Assembly (NCBI GenBank): GCA_004321735.1 | Contig: SGZB01000004.1 | Span: 1-51,916, forward strand | Direction of reading: 5' to 3' | DNA from: Flavobacteriales bacterium | Lineage (GTDB): Bacteria > Bacteroidota > Bacteroidia > Flavobacteriales > Flavobacteriaceae | Length of the DNA stretch: 51,916 nucleotides | Shown here: positions 1-9,887 of the stretch, one piece after another | How positions within the stretch are numbered: the first letter of the stretch is position 1 | Layout: every line of letters begins with the position of its first letter | The notes under the pieces: model-generated | What the model saw: only the letters and a program-made list of their open reading frames with translations | The model's database searches: none | Told to the model about the DNA's origin: nothing | Made by a program: the position numbers and the translations under genes

Positions 1-812
1 TGAAAAGTAAAATACTCAAATACTCGTTTTTTTTGTTAGTTTTTTTCCTTACAGTTTCATGTAATGATTATCAAAAATTATTAAGAAGTGAAGATGTTGC
101 TGAAAAATATAAAGCTGCTGAAGAATATTATGAAAATGAAGAATGGAGAAGAGCTGCAAACTTATTTGAGCAGATCACTCCAAAATACAGAGGAAGACCT
201 CAGGCTGAAAGAGTTACATTCTTTTATGCAAATAGTTTATTAAATACAAAAAACTATGTTTTGGCTGCTTTTAAATTTGAAGAATTTGTTAAAGCCTATC
301 CAATGAGTCAGAAAGCTGAAGAGGCAGCATTTTTAGGTGCTTATTGTTACTATAAACAATCTCCAACCTTCACATTAACTCAAGAAAAAACAGATGAGGC
401 AATTGAAAAATTACAACAATTTATTAATTATTATCCATACTCAGAAAAACTTTCAGAAGCAAGTGATTTAGTGCAAGATTTAAGAATTAAAAAAGAAAAG
501 AAAGCTTTTGAAATTGCAAAGCAGTACAACAAGATCAGAGATTACAAATCAGCTATAATTGTACTTAATAGTTTTATATCTGATTACCCAGGAACACCAT
601 TTAGAGAAGATGCAATATATTTCTTGTTTGATTCCTCATACAAGCTTGCGGTTAATAGTATACCTTCAAAACGACTTGAAAGGTTAAATAATGCAAAAAA
701 ATTATATTCTGAATTAATTAATGATTATCCTGAAACATCATATATCAAAGAAGCTCAGAAAAAGATTAATGAAATAGACAAAGAAATTACTATATTTGCC
801 GGCACAAATTAA
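1..812 (+). CDS. bamD: Outer membrane protein assembly factor BamD (5' end cut by window)
   Basis: BamD is an outer-membrane lipoprotein of the BAM complex, which inserts beta-barrel proteins. The reading frame is open from base 3. The first two bases of the window are TG, so the ATG very probably begins one base before the window. Read from there, the N-terminus is a lysine-rich stretch, a hydrophobic run and a lipobox LTVSC, with lipidated Cys at about residue 21. An internal TTG at 33 would cut the signal peptide in half and is not the start. The mature part has tetratricopeptide-like repeats (for example AAEEYYENEEWRRAANLFEQ), and the length of about 270 residues fits the family. The rpoZ ATG follows 5 bases after the stop, matching the order bamD-rpoZ-coaBC that I know from flavobacteria. 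Confidence 0.92.
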   Translation, partial: KSKILKYSFFLLVFFLTVSCNDYQKLLRSEDVAEKYKAAEEYYENEEWRRAANLFEQITPKYRGRPQAERVTFFYANSLLNTKNYVLAAFKFEEFVKAYPMSQKAEEAAFLGAYCYYKQSPTFTLTQEKTDEAIEKLQQFINYYPYSEKLSEASDLVQDLRIKKEKKAFEIAKQYNKIRDYKSAIIVLNSFISDYPGTPFREDAIYFLFDSSYKLAVNSIPSKRLERLNNAKKLYSELINDYPETSYIKEAQKKINEIDKEITIFAGTN

Positions 813-817
813 TACTA

Positions 818-1138
818 ATGGATTTCAAGAAAATTAAAGCTCCAACAACTACAGTAACTTACGATAGAGACAAAATAGACAATACTACTGATAACATTTA
901 CAAGGCAATCTCAATTATTTCTAAAAGAACTGTTCAAATTAATGATGAAATTAAAAAGGAGCTTACGAGTAAATTAGAAGAATTTGCAACTCCAAGTGAA
1001 AGTCTAGATGAGATTTTTGAAAACAAGGAACAAATTGAAGTTTCTAAGTTTTATGAAAGATTACCTAAGGCTCATGCTATAGCTATTGATAACTGGCTTT
1101 CTGAAAAAATCTATCACAGAAAACCGGAATCTAATTAA
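818..1138 (+). CDS. rpoZ: DNA-directed RNA polymerase subunit omega (Bacteroidota type)
   Basis: This is the small omega (Rpb6-like) subunit that helps assemble RNA polymerase. The 106-residue protein matches the Bacteroidota form: a start like MDFKKIKAPTTTVT, the helix DNIYKAISIISKRTVQI, then EIKKELTSKLEEFA and a tail with FENKEQIEVSKFYERLPK. It is only distantly similar to proteobacterial omega and is often labelled hypothetical. It sits between bamD and coaBC with 2 to 5 base gaps, so it is almost certainly part of the same transcript. Confidence 0.88.
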   Translation: MDFKKIKAPTTTVTYDRDKIDNTTDNIYKAISIISKRTVQINDEIKKELTSKLEEFATPSESLDEIFENKEQIEVSKFYERLPKAHAIAIDNWLSEKIYHRKPESN

Positions 1139-1140
1139 AA

Positions 1141-2346
1141 ATGTCTATCCTTAAGGATAAGAATATCCTACTGGGTGTTACGGGAAGCATAGCTGCATAT
1201 AAATCCGTTTTTTTATTAAGATTATTAAAAAAAGAAGGTTGTAGTATAAAAGTTTTATTGACTAAAAGTGCCCTTGATTTTATTACTCCACTTACCTTTT
1301 CTACACTTTCTAACAACAAAGTATATATTGATTTTGTAGAGGAAGAAAATTTTGAAAAAAAATGGAATAATCATGTTGAATTAGCTGAATGGGCTGATTA
1401 TTTTATTATTTCACCTGCAACTTCATCAACCATCTCAAAATTAGTTAATGGAAACTCTGATAATATTTTATTAGCCACATTTTTATCTTTTTCTAAAACT
1501 GTTTTTTTTGCTCCTTCAATGGATTTAGAAATGTATAAAAGCCCTTCTACAAGTGCTAATATTAAAACATTAATTGAAAGAGGTTGTATTTGTATTGAGC
1601 CTGGTGAAGGTTTTTTAGCCAGTGGTATGCAAGGAAAAGGGAGGGTTGAAGAACCAGAAAATATTGTTGAAATTTTAAAAAATCATGTAAGAAAAGATTT
1701 GATTTTAAATAAAAAGAAGATTTTAGTAACTGCTGGACCAACGTATGAAATGATTGATTCTGTTAGATTCATAGGAAATTTTTCTAGTGGAAAAATGGGA
1801 TTTGCACTGGCAGAAGCTGCTTCTAAACTAGGTGCAGATGTGTTTTTAGTGACTGGCCCCACACAACTTAAAACTGATGATATAAGTATTAAAGTTTTTA
1901 AAGTAACATCTGCTGATGAGATGTTAGATCAATGTTTGAAGCTCTTTAGTCAAATTGATATTTGTATCATGAATGCTGCAGTTTCAGATTACAAGCCAGC
2001 AAAAAAATTTGATAAAAAATTAAAAAAGGAAACTGATTTGTTGAAAGAAGTTAAATTAGTTTTAAATAAAGATATTCTAAAAGAATTAAGTGATATTAAA
2101 AGTGATAAACAGATTCTAGTTGGCTTTGCATTAGAGACTGATGATGAAGTGAATAATGCTAAGCTTAAATTAAAAAATAAAAATTTAGACGCTATCGTTA
2201 TGAATTCTTTAAATGATGATGGTTCTGGTTTTGATTCTGATACAAATCAAGTTACTTTTATTACAGAATTGATATCAAAAAAAATTAATCTCAATAGTAA
2301 ATCTGTTGTTGCACATGAAATTCTTACTGAAATCGCTAATCTGTAG
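1141..2346 (+). CDS. coaBC: Bifunctional phosphopantothenoylcysteine decarboxylase / phosphopantothenate-cysteine ligase
   Basis: CoaBC carries out two consecutive steps of coenzyme A synthesis: it joins 4'-phosphopantothenate to cysteine and then decarboxylates the product. The 401-residue protein has an N-terminal flavoprotein decarboxylase domain with a GVTGSIAAYKS start, the active-site His in NHVELAEWAD (about residue 78) and a PSMDLEMY substrate loop. The C-terminal ligase domain begins near residue 195 (VTAGPTYE, then SVRFIGNFSSGKMG) and contains NAAVSDY. The length is normal. Another CoA gene, coaE, lies at 5708. The last 32 bases overlap the start of the next gene, so the two are probably translationally coupled. 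Confidence 0.95.
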   Translation: MSILKDKNILLGVTGSIAAYKSVFLLRLLKKEGCSIKVLLTKSALDFITPLTFSTLSNNKVYIDFVEEENFEKKWNNHVELAEWADYFIISPATSSTISKLVNGNSDNILLATFLSFSKTVFFAPSMDLEMYKSPSTSANIKTLIERGCICIEPGEGFLASGMQGKGRVEEPENIVEILKNHVRKDLILNKKKILVTAGPTYEMIDSVRFIGNFSSGKMGFALAEAASKLGADVFLVTGPTQLKTDDISIKVFKVTSADEMLDQCLKLFSQIDICIMNAAVSDYKPAKKFDKKLKKETDLLKEVKLVLNKDILKELSDIKSDKQILVGFALETDDEVNNAKLKLKNKNLDAIVMNSLNDDGSGFDSDTNQVTFITELISKKINLNSKSVVAHEILTEIANL

Positions 2347-3217
2347 CTTAGGTCTTTTAAGTTTAAATTTAAACTCTCAGCAGTTTGATCCTATAATTAC
2401 TATCAATTCGCAAAATATCAATCAAACTGAAAAAGCAGTATTTGATGAATTGAAAAACTCAATTAGTGATTTTTTAATTAATAATTCATTTTCACAAAAT
2501 GTTTATTCCTCAAAACAGAAAATCAAGCTATCTCTAGTTGTAACTATCAAAAAGTATAATGATTACAATTTTGTTGCTGATTTTGATTTTCAATCTTTTA
2601 GACCAGTCTTTAATTCTGAATATCAAACTTCAAATTTCAGATATAAAGACAATAATGTGAGTTTTAGATTTGAGCCAAATGAACCAATGACCTTAATGAA
2701 TAATAGGTTTTCTGGTGATTTAGTTTCACTATTATCTTTTTATTCTTTTATAATTATCGGATATGATATGGATACGTTCGTTGAAAATTCTGGAAATGAC
2801 TATTATAAATCTGCAAAGAATATTCTTGATAGAGCATTAAGTTTTTCAAGTTCTTCAAACTGGAACCCTCAAAGTAATGGTGGAAGAATAAATAAATATT
2901 GGTTAATTGATAGTCTTCTATCATCAAACTATTCCATATTGAAAAAAATTAATTATGAGTACCACATTAAAGGTATAGATCAATTAATCTCAAATAAAGA
3001 TCAAGGTCTATCAAATATTTTAAATATTATTAAATACTTTAAAGAAATGGAGAGATATAGACCTAATTCAATACTAAGTCAGATTTTTTTTCAATCTAAA
3101 AATTTAGAAATATTTAATATTTTAAATACAAATAAAATTGAAAAAATTGATGAAGTAATTAGTGATTTAAATAATGTTGCTCCATTTTTTTCAAATCAGT
3201 GGAATAATTTAAATTAA
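2315..3217 (+). CDS. porD: Type IX secretion protein PorD (DUF4835 family)
   Basis: PorD/DUF4835 proteins are periplasmic or outer-membrane-associated and are linked to the Bacteroidota type IX secretion system; the exact role is not settled. The 300-residue protein begins with a Sec signal peptide (MKFLLKSLICSLGLLSLNLN) with likely cleavage near NS-QQ. Family hallmarks are RPVFNSEYQT, a central VSLLSFYSFIIIGYDMDTF, and YHIKGIDQL. I chose ATG 2315 rather than the upstream TTG codons at 2306 and 2309, because it opens a clean signal peptide. It overlaps coaBC by 32 bases and recN starts 1 base after its stop. This placement between coaBC and recN is the usual one in flavobacteria. It implies that the host has a T9SS, although no other T9SS gene is in the window. 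Confidence 0.85.
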   Translation: MKFLLKSLICSLGLLSLNLNSQQFDPIITINSQNINQTEKAVFDELKNSISDFLINNSFSQNVYSSKQKIKLSLVVTIKKYNDYNFVADFDFQSFRPVFNSEYQTSNFRYKDNNVSFRFEPNEPMTLMNNRFSGDLVSLLSFYSFIIIGYDMDTFVENSGNDYYKSAKNILDRALSFSSSSNWNPQSNGGRINKYWLIDSLLSSNYSILKKINYEYHIKGIDQLISNKDQGLSNILNIIKYFKEMERYRPNSILSQIFFQSKNLEIFNILNTNKIEKIDEVISDLNNVAPFFSNQWNNLN

Positions 3218-3218
3218 T

Positions 3219-4871
3219 ATGATTGTCCATCTAGAAATAAAGAATTTTATTTTAATTGATTTCTTATCAATTGATTTCAAAAAAGGTTTCTCAGTTATTA
3301 CTGGTGAAACTGGATCTGGAAAGTCAATTATTTTAGGAGCACTTAATTTACTGCTTGGAAAAAGAGTCGACCATAAGGTAGTTGGTCCAAGAAAAGATAA
3401 ATGTGTAATTGAGGCGCAATTTAATATTAAAGATTTAAACCTAATTAACTTTTTTAAAGCCAATGATCTAGATTATATTCAGGAAACTATTATAAGAAGG
3501 GAAATAATGGTAAATGGTCGTTCAAGAGCCTTTGTTAATGACACTCCTGTAAATCTTGAAACTTTAAAAAATATTGGATCAAAATTAATTGACATTCATA
3601 ATCAAAATCAAAATGAGATTTTAGCAAATAAATCATTTTTTTACAATTTTATTGACTTTTATTCAAATCAATCTTCTTTTGTAGATTCATATAAGAGCAA
3701 GTATCATAACTATCTCAATAAACTTAATCAGCTTGAATTAATTATTGAAAAAAAGAAAAAATTTAATACAAATCTAGAGTATAACCAGTTTTTACTTAAC
3801 GAGCTCTCCTCAATAAATCTAAAAAAAGATGAAAAAGAAGAACTTGAAAATTATTATAATACTTACAAAAATTTTGACAAGGTTAATAAAGCTTTTAAAG
3901 AGATAAATAATTCGATTTCAGGTAATATTGATATTATACAAAGTCTACACAATATTCAATCTAATTTGCAGAGCATATGTGATTTTAGCGCAGATTTAAA
4001 AAATATTAATCAAAGATTTGAGACTTGTTTAATTGAAATTAAAGATGTTATCAGTGAAATCGAAATTTTATCAAGTACCATCTCATATGATCCTACTAAA
4101 CTAGATGAAATACAATCTAGGTTATTTAAGATTCAAGGTCTAGAAAATAAACATAATGTTTCTTCTTTTAATGATTTAATTCAGGTTGAAAATGATTTAA
4201 AAAGTAAATTGAATGACTCTGAAGTTTTTGATAAAGAAATTGATCAATTAAATAAATTAATTAATAATCTTGAATTAGATTTATTAAAGGATGCTGATAA
4301 GATATATGTAAATAGATTACATTTTTCAAAAAAATTATCCAATGAGATACAAAAAGTTTTCTCTAAATTATCTTTAACAAATTCAAATATTGAATTCTCA
4401 TTTGTTAAAAATGATAAACTTAATGAGTTTGGAATTGATAATCTCTCTGTCATGTACGCAGGTGGTAAAAATTTAGAAAAAAAACCATTAAAAAAAGTAG
4501 CATCTGGAGGTGAAAAATCTAGAATTTTATTGGCATTAAAATCAATTTTTTCTCGTAAAAATAGTTTGCCAACGATAATTTTTGATGAAATAGATTCAGG
4601 AACTAGTGGCGAAATTGCAAATTCTATTGGAGATTTAATGAACAAAATGGGTGAAACTATTCAAGTAATAGCGATCACACATTTAGCTCAGGTAGCAGCT
4701 AAAGGAATGAATCACTTTAAAGTGATAAAAATTGAAAATATTGAAAATAATATCAAAACAGATATTTATGAGTTAGATATTGAAAATAGAATAGAAGAAA
4801 TAGCTGGTATGATATCTGGAAAAGAAATAACTGATTCTGCTCTAAAACAAGCAGAAGAACTTCTTAAATAA
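3219..4871 (+). CDS. recN: DNA repair protein RecN
   Basis: RecN is an SMC-like ATPase that acts early in double-strand-break repair. The 550-residue protein has the Walker A motif GETGSGKS at residues 29-36, a long central coiled coil rich in Lys, Glu, Asn and Leu, the ABC signature ASGGEKSR near residue 427, and Walker B IIFDEIDSGTSGE near 453. A switch-like AITHLAQVAA follows. The length is normal. The start is the first ATG after the porD stop (1 base gap), and the protein begins directly with the head-domain strand VHLEIKNF. Confidence 0.95.
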   Translation: MIVHLEIKNFILIDFLSIDFKKGFSVITGETGSGKSIILGALNLLLGKRVDHKVVGPRKDKCVIEAQFNIKDLNLINFFKANDLDYIQETIIRREIMVNGRSRAFVNDTPVNLETLKNIGSKLIDIHNQNQNEILANKSFFYNFIDFYSNQSSFVDSYKSKYHNYLNKLNQLELIIEKKKKFNTNLEYNQFLLNELSSINLKKDEKEELENYYNTYKNFDKVNKAFKEINNSISGNIDIIQSLHNIQSNLQSICDFSADLKNINQRFETCLIEIKDVISEIEILSSTISYDPTKLDEIQSRLFKIQGLENKHNVSSFNDLIQVENDLKSKLNDSEVFDKEIDQLNKLINNLELDLLKDADKIYVNRLHFSKKLSNEIQKVFSKLSLTNSNIEFSFVKNDKLNEFGIDNLSVMYAGGKNLEKKPLKKVASGGEKSRILLALKSIFSRKNSLPTIIFDEIDSGTSGEIANSIGDLMNKMGETIQVIAITHLAQVAAKGMNHFKVIKIENIENNIKTDIYELDIENRIEEIAGMISGKEITDSALKQAEELLK

Positions 4872-4890
4872 TTATATTTAAATAAAAAAA

Positions 4891-5703
4891 ATGAGTAATA
4901 ATTTATTAAAAGGCAAAAAAGGGATAATTTTTGGAGCACTTGATGAAAATTCTATTGCTTGGAGAACAGCTGTAAAGATTAAAGAACAGGGTGGTGATTT
5001 TGTACTAACTAATGCACCTGTTGCTTTGAGAATGGGGAGTATGAATAAATTAGCTGAAGAGACAAGTTCAGAAATAATTCCTGCAGATGCTACTAAAGTT
5101 GAAGATCTTGAAAATTTAATTTTAAAAACTCTTGAAATTTTTAACGGAAAAATTGATTTTGTACTACACTCAATTGGAATGTCAGTTAATGTTAGAAAAG
5201 GTAGAAAATACACTGATTTAAATCATGATTGGCTTACAAAAGGTTGGGATGTTTCAGCTGTTTCATTTCACAAATTATTACAAACACTATATAAATTAGA
5301 TGCCATGAATGAATGGGGAAGTATAGTTGCACTTTCATACATGGCTGCTCAAAGAGTTTTTCCCAATTATAATGATATGGCTGATAATAAAGCATACTTA
5401 GAATCAATCGCTAGAAGCTTTGGATATTTTTTTGGAAAAGAGAAGAAGGTTAGAGTTAACACTATCAGTCAATCTCCTACACCAACAACAGCTGGAAAAG
5501 GAGTGACTGGTTTTGATGGATTTATCACATATGCTGAGAAAATGTCTCCTTTAGGAAATGCTACTGCTGACGAGTGTGCAGATTATACAGTAACATTATT
5601 TTCAGATCTTACAAGAAAAGTTACTTTACAGAACCTTTATCACGATGGAGGCTTTAGTAATGTTGGTGTTAGTCAAGATATTATAGATATAATATCTAAA
5701 TAG
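4891..5703 (+). CDS. fabI: Enoyl-[acyl-carrier-protein] reductase (NADH)
   Basis: FabI reduces the enoyl-ACP double bond in the last step of each fatty-acid elongation cycle. The 270-residue SDR-fold protein has the divergent FabI features: [11 protein letters not shown] near the N-terminus, VLHSIGMS, and the catalytic pair of Tyr about residues 150 and 160 with Lys about 167 (Y-x6-K, YNDMADNK). The substrate-loop region [13 protein letters not shown] follows. The gap to recN is 19 bases. coaE starts 4 bases after the stop, giving a fabI-coaE-kinase-regulator cluster. Confidence 0.94.
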
Positions 5704-5707
5704 TTTG

Positions 5708-6286
5708 ATGAAAAGAATTGGTATTTCAGGTGGTATCGGTTCAGGTAAAACTTTTATTTCTAATATTTTTAAGGAAAATAATTATAAAATATTCAATTCG
5801 GATTTAGTAGCAAGAGATATACTAAATAATGATAAAAGTATCAGATATAAAATAATTTCAAGTTTTGGCAACAATTCATATGACCTTATCGGTTTAAATA
5901 AAGAATATATTTCAGATTTGATTTTTAATTCTGAAGAAAAAAGATTAAAACTTAACAAAATAGTACATCCTAGGGTTTACCTAAAATATTTAGATTTTTT
6001 AAAAATCAATTCAGATTATAATTCAATCATTGAGAGTGCTCTTTTACATCAAACAGAAAGTTTTGGATTAAATGATTTTAATATAATAATAACATGTCCT
6101 GTTGAAAAAAGAGTGGAAAGAGTTATTTTAAGAGATAAAACGAATATAAATTTGGTGAATAAAATTATTGAATCACAAGTTGACTATCAATCAATTATTA
6201 AAGATTTTGATTATCATATTGTTAACTTAGATAAAGAAAAAACATACAAAGAGGTTATTAAAATTATTCAAATGTTAGATGAATAA
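5708..6286 (+). CDS. coaE: Dephospho-CoA kinase
   Basis: CoaE phosphorylates the 3'-hydroxyl of dephospho-CoA, the final step of coenzyme A synthesis. The 192-residue P-loop kinase has GGIGSGKT at residues 8-15, the DxVAR-type motif SDLVARDIL and a conserved VHPRVY. The start is taken as ATG 5708; a TTG lies immediately before it at 5705. The last 8 bases overlap the start of the sensor kinase, so the two are likely co-translated. Confidence 0.92.
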
Positions 6287-7853
6287 AATTAAATATTCAA
6301 TATTGGTTTTACTAATGTCAATTTCTCTAATTGGGATTATTTTTGTTCAAAGTTTTTGGATTAAGACAACCTTAGATAACAGAGAAAGACAATTTTCATT
6401 AAATGTAAACCAGGCATTAAAAACTGTTACAGAGTCTATCAAGGATAGAGAAATGAGAGATTACCTCGCAGTTTATCAAAAACTTATTGACAGCATTGGT
6501 GAACCTCAGGAATCACAACTCACATCAGTTTTTCAATATATAAATAGAAATCAGAATACTAACCAAACCTTTGTTTATTCTCATGGAATTTTGGAGGAAG
6601 ATTATAATATTACATCCAGTTTATTAGAATCTAAAAGTTCTGATTCAACTAACATAAAGGACTATAAAAGTTTAAAAACTACTACAATTATTGATGATGC
6701 ATTTGACAGAGAAATGCAAAATATGAGCTCTATTGAAAGACTTCAAAGAGTTGAAAAAATGTCATTGATTGATAGAGCTAAATACGAATCTGTTTTCAGT
6801 GATTTGGCAAAATTAAAACCAATTCATAAAAGAGTTAATAATGTTGAAATTGAATTACTTCTTCAGAGGGAACTTAGAGAAAGAGATCTTGATTTAGATT
6901 ATGATTACAGAGTATTTGATGGTGAATTGGCTACCAAAGTAGGATCAGATAGATATACTAATTTAGAAGGCGTTGAAAAATTTTCTATGCCTCTTTTTGC
7001 TAATGATAAAGGAGAAACAAATTTTTCCTTAGTAATAGGTTTTCCAAATAGGGTCTCATACCTAAGATCGTCAATTTCTTTTCTAATTATTCTTTCTATT
7101 GTATTCACTTTAGTCATAATTATATCCTTTGTTTCTACAATCTTAAGCTCGATAAGACAAAAAAATATCTCTGAAATGAAAACTGACTTCATTAATAATA
7201 TGACGCATGAATTTAAAACTCCGATAGCAACGATTGATCTTGCACTCAATGCAGTTAAAAATGAGAAGGTAAAAAAAGACAACACCTTAGTTGATAAATA
7301 TCTAAATATTATTAAGGAAGAAAATAAAAGAATGAATTTACAAGTTGAAAACGTTCTAAAAATATCTCAGCTTGAAAACAAAAATATATTATTGAATAAA
7401 ACTAAAATTAATATTAATGATATTATTTTAAAATCTGTGGCCTCAGTAAAGCTCTTGTTAGATGAGAAAAATGGAAGTATTGATTTAAAACTCTGCGAAA
7501 ATATCATTGAGTTTGAATTTGCTTTTGATGAAATGATTAATGTTTTTATTAACATATTGGACAACTCTATTAAATATTCAAGAGAAGAACCTAAAATACA
7601 CATTGAAACATTTATGGATCAAAATCAAATTAAAGTTAAAATTTCAGATAATGGAATAGGTATGAGCACCAAAGTAAAAAACAAAATTTTTGAAAATTTT
7701 TATAGAGAAACTAAAGGAAATATTCATAATGTAAAAGGTCATGGACTAGGTTTGTCCTACGTGAAGCAAATTGTTGACTTACATGGTGGCACGATTTCTG
7801 TGTCTAGTGATTTAAATAAGGGGACATCCTTTACTTTGTCATTTAATGTCTAA
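6279..7853 (+). CDS. Membrane sensor histidine kinase
   Basis: This is a transmembrane sensor of a two-component system; the partner is the regulator starting at 7846. The 524-residue protein has a first membrane helix at about residues 4-27, a roughly 230-residue periplasmic region of mixed charge without a domain I recognise, and a second helix at about 263-286. The kinase core follows: HisKA with phospho-accepting His about 310 (MTHEFKTP), N box [10 protein letters not shown]1 SDNGIGMS and G2 [10 protein letters not shown] see no HAMP or PAS domain. It resembles the RprX/CorS-like kinases found next to coaE in Bacteroidota, but the ligand cannot be told from sequence. Confidence 0.9.
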
Positions 7854-8541
7854 AAGAAAAAAAATATTATTAGTTGAAGATGATCCAAATTTTGGATCTA
7901 TTTTGAATGATTATTTAAATCTGCACTCATATTCTTCCACACTAGCAAAAAACGGAATTGAGGGTCTAGAAAAGTTTAAAAAATACTCTTTTGATTTATG
8001 TATTTTAGATGTTATGATGCCTTTCAAAGATGGCTTTACTTTGGCTGAGGAAATTAGAGAAATTGATGAGGACATTCCAATTGTTTTTTTAACTGCAAAA
8101 TCTCTCAAAGATGATATAATAAAAGGTTTTAAAATAGGTGCTGATGATTATTTAATCAAACCATTTGATTCTGAAATACTTTTGTTAAAAATCAAATCAA
8201 TATTTAAAAGAAAATTAATTGAAGATTCTAAAGTTGAAACAAAAGAACAGTATAATTTTTCATCGTTCGTATACAATTCTAAATTTAGAACCTTAAGGTT
8301 TAAAGAAGAGGATGAGATAAATTTATCTCCTAAAGAATCAAAATTATTGCAGTTATTACTTCAGAATACTAATGATTTGACCTCTAGAGAAGAGGCTCTT
8401 GTCAAAATTTGGAATGATGATAATTACTTTACATCAAGAAGTATGGATGTTTACGTTACTAAAATTCGTAAATATTTAAAAAAGGATCCAACTATTTCTA
8501 TCGAAAATATACATGGAAAAGGATTTAAATTAAACGTTTAA
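7846..8541 (+). CDS. OmpR/PhoB-family response regulator
   Basis: This is the DNA-binding partner of the upstream kinase, overlapping it by 8 bases. The 231-residue protein has a receiver domain with the acidic pocket at residues 11-13 (EDD), phospho-acceptor Asp55 (LDVMMP), Thr83 and Lys105 (IKPF). A C-terminal winged helix follows (LSPKESKLLQLLL, then RSMDVYVTKIRKYL and IHGKGFKL), so it should act as a transcription regulator. It is similar in layout to RprY. The gene ends tail to tail with xerD, the two stops sharing TTAA. Confidence 0.92.
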   Translation: MSKRKKILLVEDDPNFGSILNDYLNLHSYSSTLAKNGIEGLEKFKKYSFDLCILDVMMPFKDGFTLAEEIREIDEDIPIVFLTAKSLKDDIIKGFKIGADDYLIKPFDSEILLLKIKSIFKRKLIEDSKVETKEQYNFSSFVYNSKFRTLRFKEEDEINLSPKESKLLQLLLQNTNDLTSREEALVKIWNDDNYFTSRSMDVYVTKIRKYLKKDPTISIENIHGKGFKLNV

Positions 8542-9440
8542 TCTTTTTTTGGGTGATATTTTTTAACTGTTCTAATTAAATGTTTCTTTGTGACGTGTAG
8601 ATATCTTTCTGTTGTTGTAATACTTGAATGACCTAGCATTTTTTGTATACTCACAATGTCAGCTCCATTTTCTAGTAAGTGTGTCGCAAATGAGTGCCTT
8701 AGAGTATGTGGACTTATTTTTTTCTTTATCCCAACTTTTTTTCTTGTTTCTTCTATTATATTATATATCATCACTCTTGTTAGTTTTTTTCCTCTGTTAT
8801 TTAGAAAGAGAATATCCTCATAACCTCTTTTTACCTTAACTTGATTTCTTTCATAATTAATATATTCATTTAAAAAGTTTTTAGCCTGATCACTAATTGG
8901 CACAAACCTTTCTTTATTGCCTTTTCCCAATACTTTTAACAAGGATTCAGTTTTAAAAATATCAGAAATATTTATTTCTATAAGTTCACTAACTCTCAAT
9001 CCACAACTATATAATAATTCAATTATTGATTTATTTCTTAATTTATTATTGATTTTATTGAATGAATAATATTCAATCATACTATCAATTTCATTGATAT
9101 TTAATGTTAATGGTAATTTTGAACCTAACCTTGGATGACTTATATTTTCTAATGGATTTTCATCAATATATTTTTCAAGAATCATAAAATTAAAAAATCT
9201 CTTTAATGAAGAGATTAAACGCGACTGACTAGAGGAATTTATTTTTTTTGACTCATTTCTTATAAATTCATTTAATAAATCATTTTTTTTTAAAATATTA
9301 TACTCCTCTAAATTATTTTCTTTAAAAAACTGAATAAGTTTTTTTAAATCACTAGAATATGCATTAGCTGTATTTTCAGAAAGATTTTTTTCTAATTTCA
9401 AGAAATTTTTAAAATCTTCTACTATTGATTGCCAATTCAT
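8538..9440 (-). CDS. xerD: Tyrosine recombinase XerD/XerC-like
   Basis: This site-specific recombinase resolves chromosome dimers at dif. The 300-residue protein has an N-terminal SAM-like core-binding domain and the full catalytic set: Arg149 (CGLRVSEL), Lys173 (GKGNKERF), His245 and Arg248 (HTLRHS), His271 (GHSS) and nucleophile Tyr280 (TERYLHVT). The length and the chromosomal context (beside aroQ, which I know from other flavobacteria) support a core Xer protein rather than a phage or integron integrase. No dif-like site was recognised here. XerC versus XerD cannot be firmly separated by eye. Confidence 0.88.
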   Translation of the reverse strand: MNWQSIVEDFKNFLKLEKNLSENTANAYSSDLKKLIQFFKENNLEEYNILKKNDLLNEFIRNESKKINSSSQSRLISSLKRFFNFMILEKYIDENPLENISHPRLGSKLPLTLNINEIDSMIEYYSFNKINNKLRNKSIIELLYSCGLRVSELIEINISDIFKTESLLKVLGKGNKERFVPISDQAKNFLNEYINYERNQVKVKRGYEDILFLNNRGKKLTRVMIYNIIEETRKKVGIKKKISPHTLRHSFATHLLENGADIVSIQKMLGHSSITTTERYLHVTKKHLIRTVKKYHPKKD

Positions 9441-9464
9441 TTCAAATAATGATAATTTTATATT

Positions 9465-9887
9465 ATGAAATTACAAATAATTAACGGCCCAAACCTCAAC
9501 TTATTAGGAACAAGAGAAACAAAAGTTTATGGGAATATGACGTTTGATGAATATTTCAAAATACTTAAAAATAAATATTCAAATTTAGATCTTCATATTT
9601 TCCAATCTAATGTAGAGGGAGAAATTATAAATAAAATACATGAAGTAGGTTTTGAATATGACGGAATAATTCTAAATGCGGCAGCATATACTCATACTTC
9701 AGTAGGTATAGCTGATTCAGTCAGATCAATTAATACACCTGTTATAGAAGTTCATATTTCTAATACAATTTCTCGAGAAGACTATAGACATGTCTCTTAC
9801 ATAGGTCCGCACGCTAAGGGTATAATTATGGGTTTTGGGTTGAAAAGCTATGATCTAGCAGTTGAAAGTTTTATTTCAAATGATTAA
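9465..9887 (+). CDS. aroQ: Type II 3-dehydroquinate dehydratase
   Basis: AroQ converts 3-dehydroquinate to 3-dehydroshikimate in the shikimate pathway. The 140-residue protein has GPNLNLLGTRE with the catalytic Tyr shortly after (KVYG), the NAAAYTHTS segment, and EVHISN followed by the conserved region of a type II enzyme. The length is typical (about 140-150). It is divergent from xerD with only 24 bases between the two ATGs. It ends convergently with lpdA, sharing TTAA. Confidence 0.95.
   Translation: MKLQIINGPNLNLLGTRETKVYGNMTFDEYFKILKNKYSNLDLHIFQSNVEGEIINKIHEVGFEYDGIILNAAAYTHTSVGIADSVRSINTPVIEVHISNTISREDYRHVSYIGPHAKGIIMGFGLKSYDLAVESFISND

Noticed and set aside
8538-9440. Integrase of a mobile element
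   Set aside because: The length, the core position beside aroQ and the lack of att-like repeats or cargo genes point to the chromosomal Xer recombinase.
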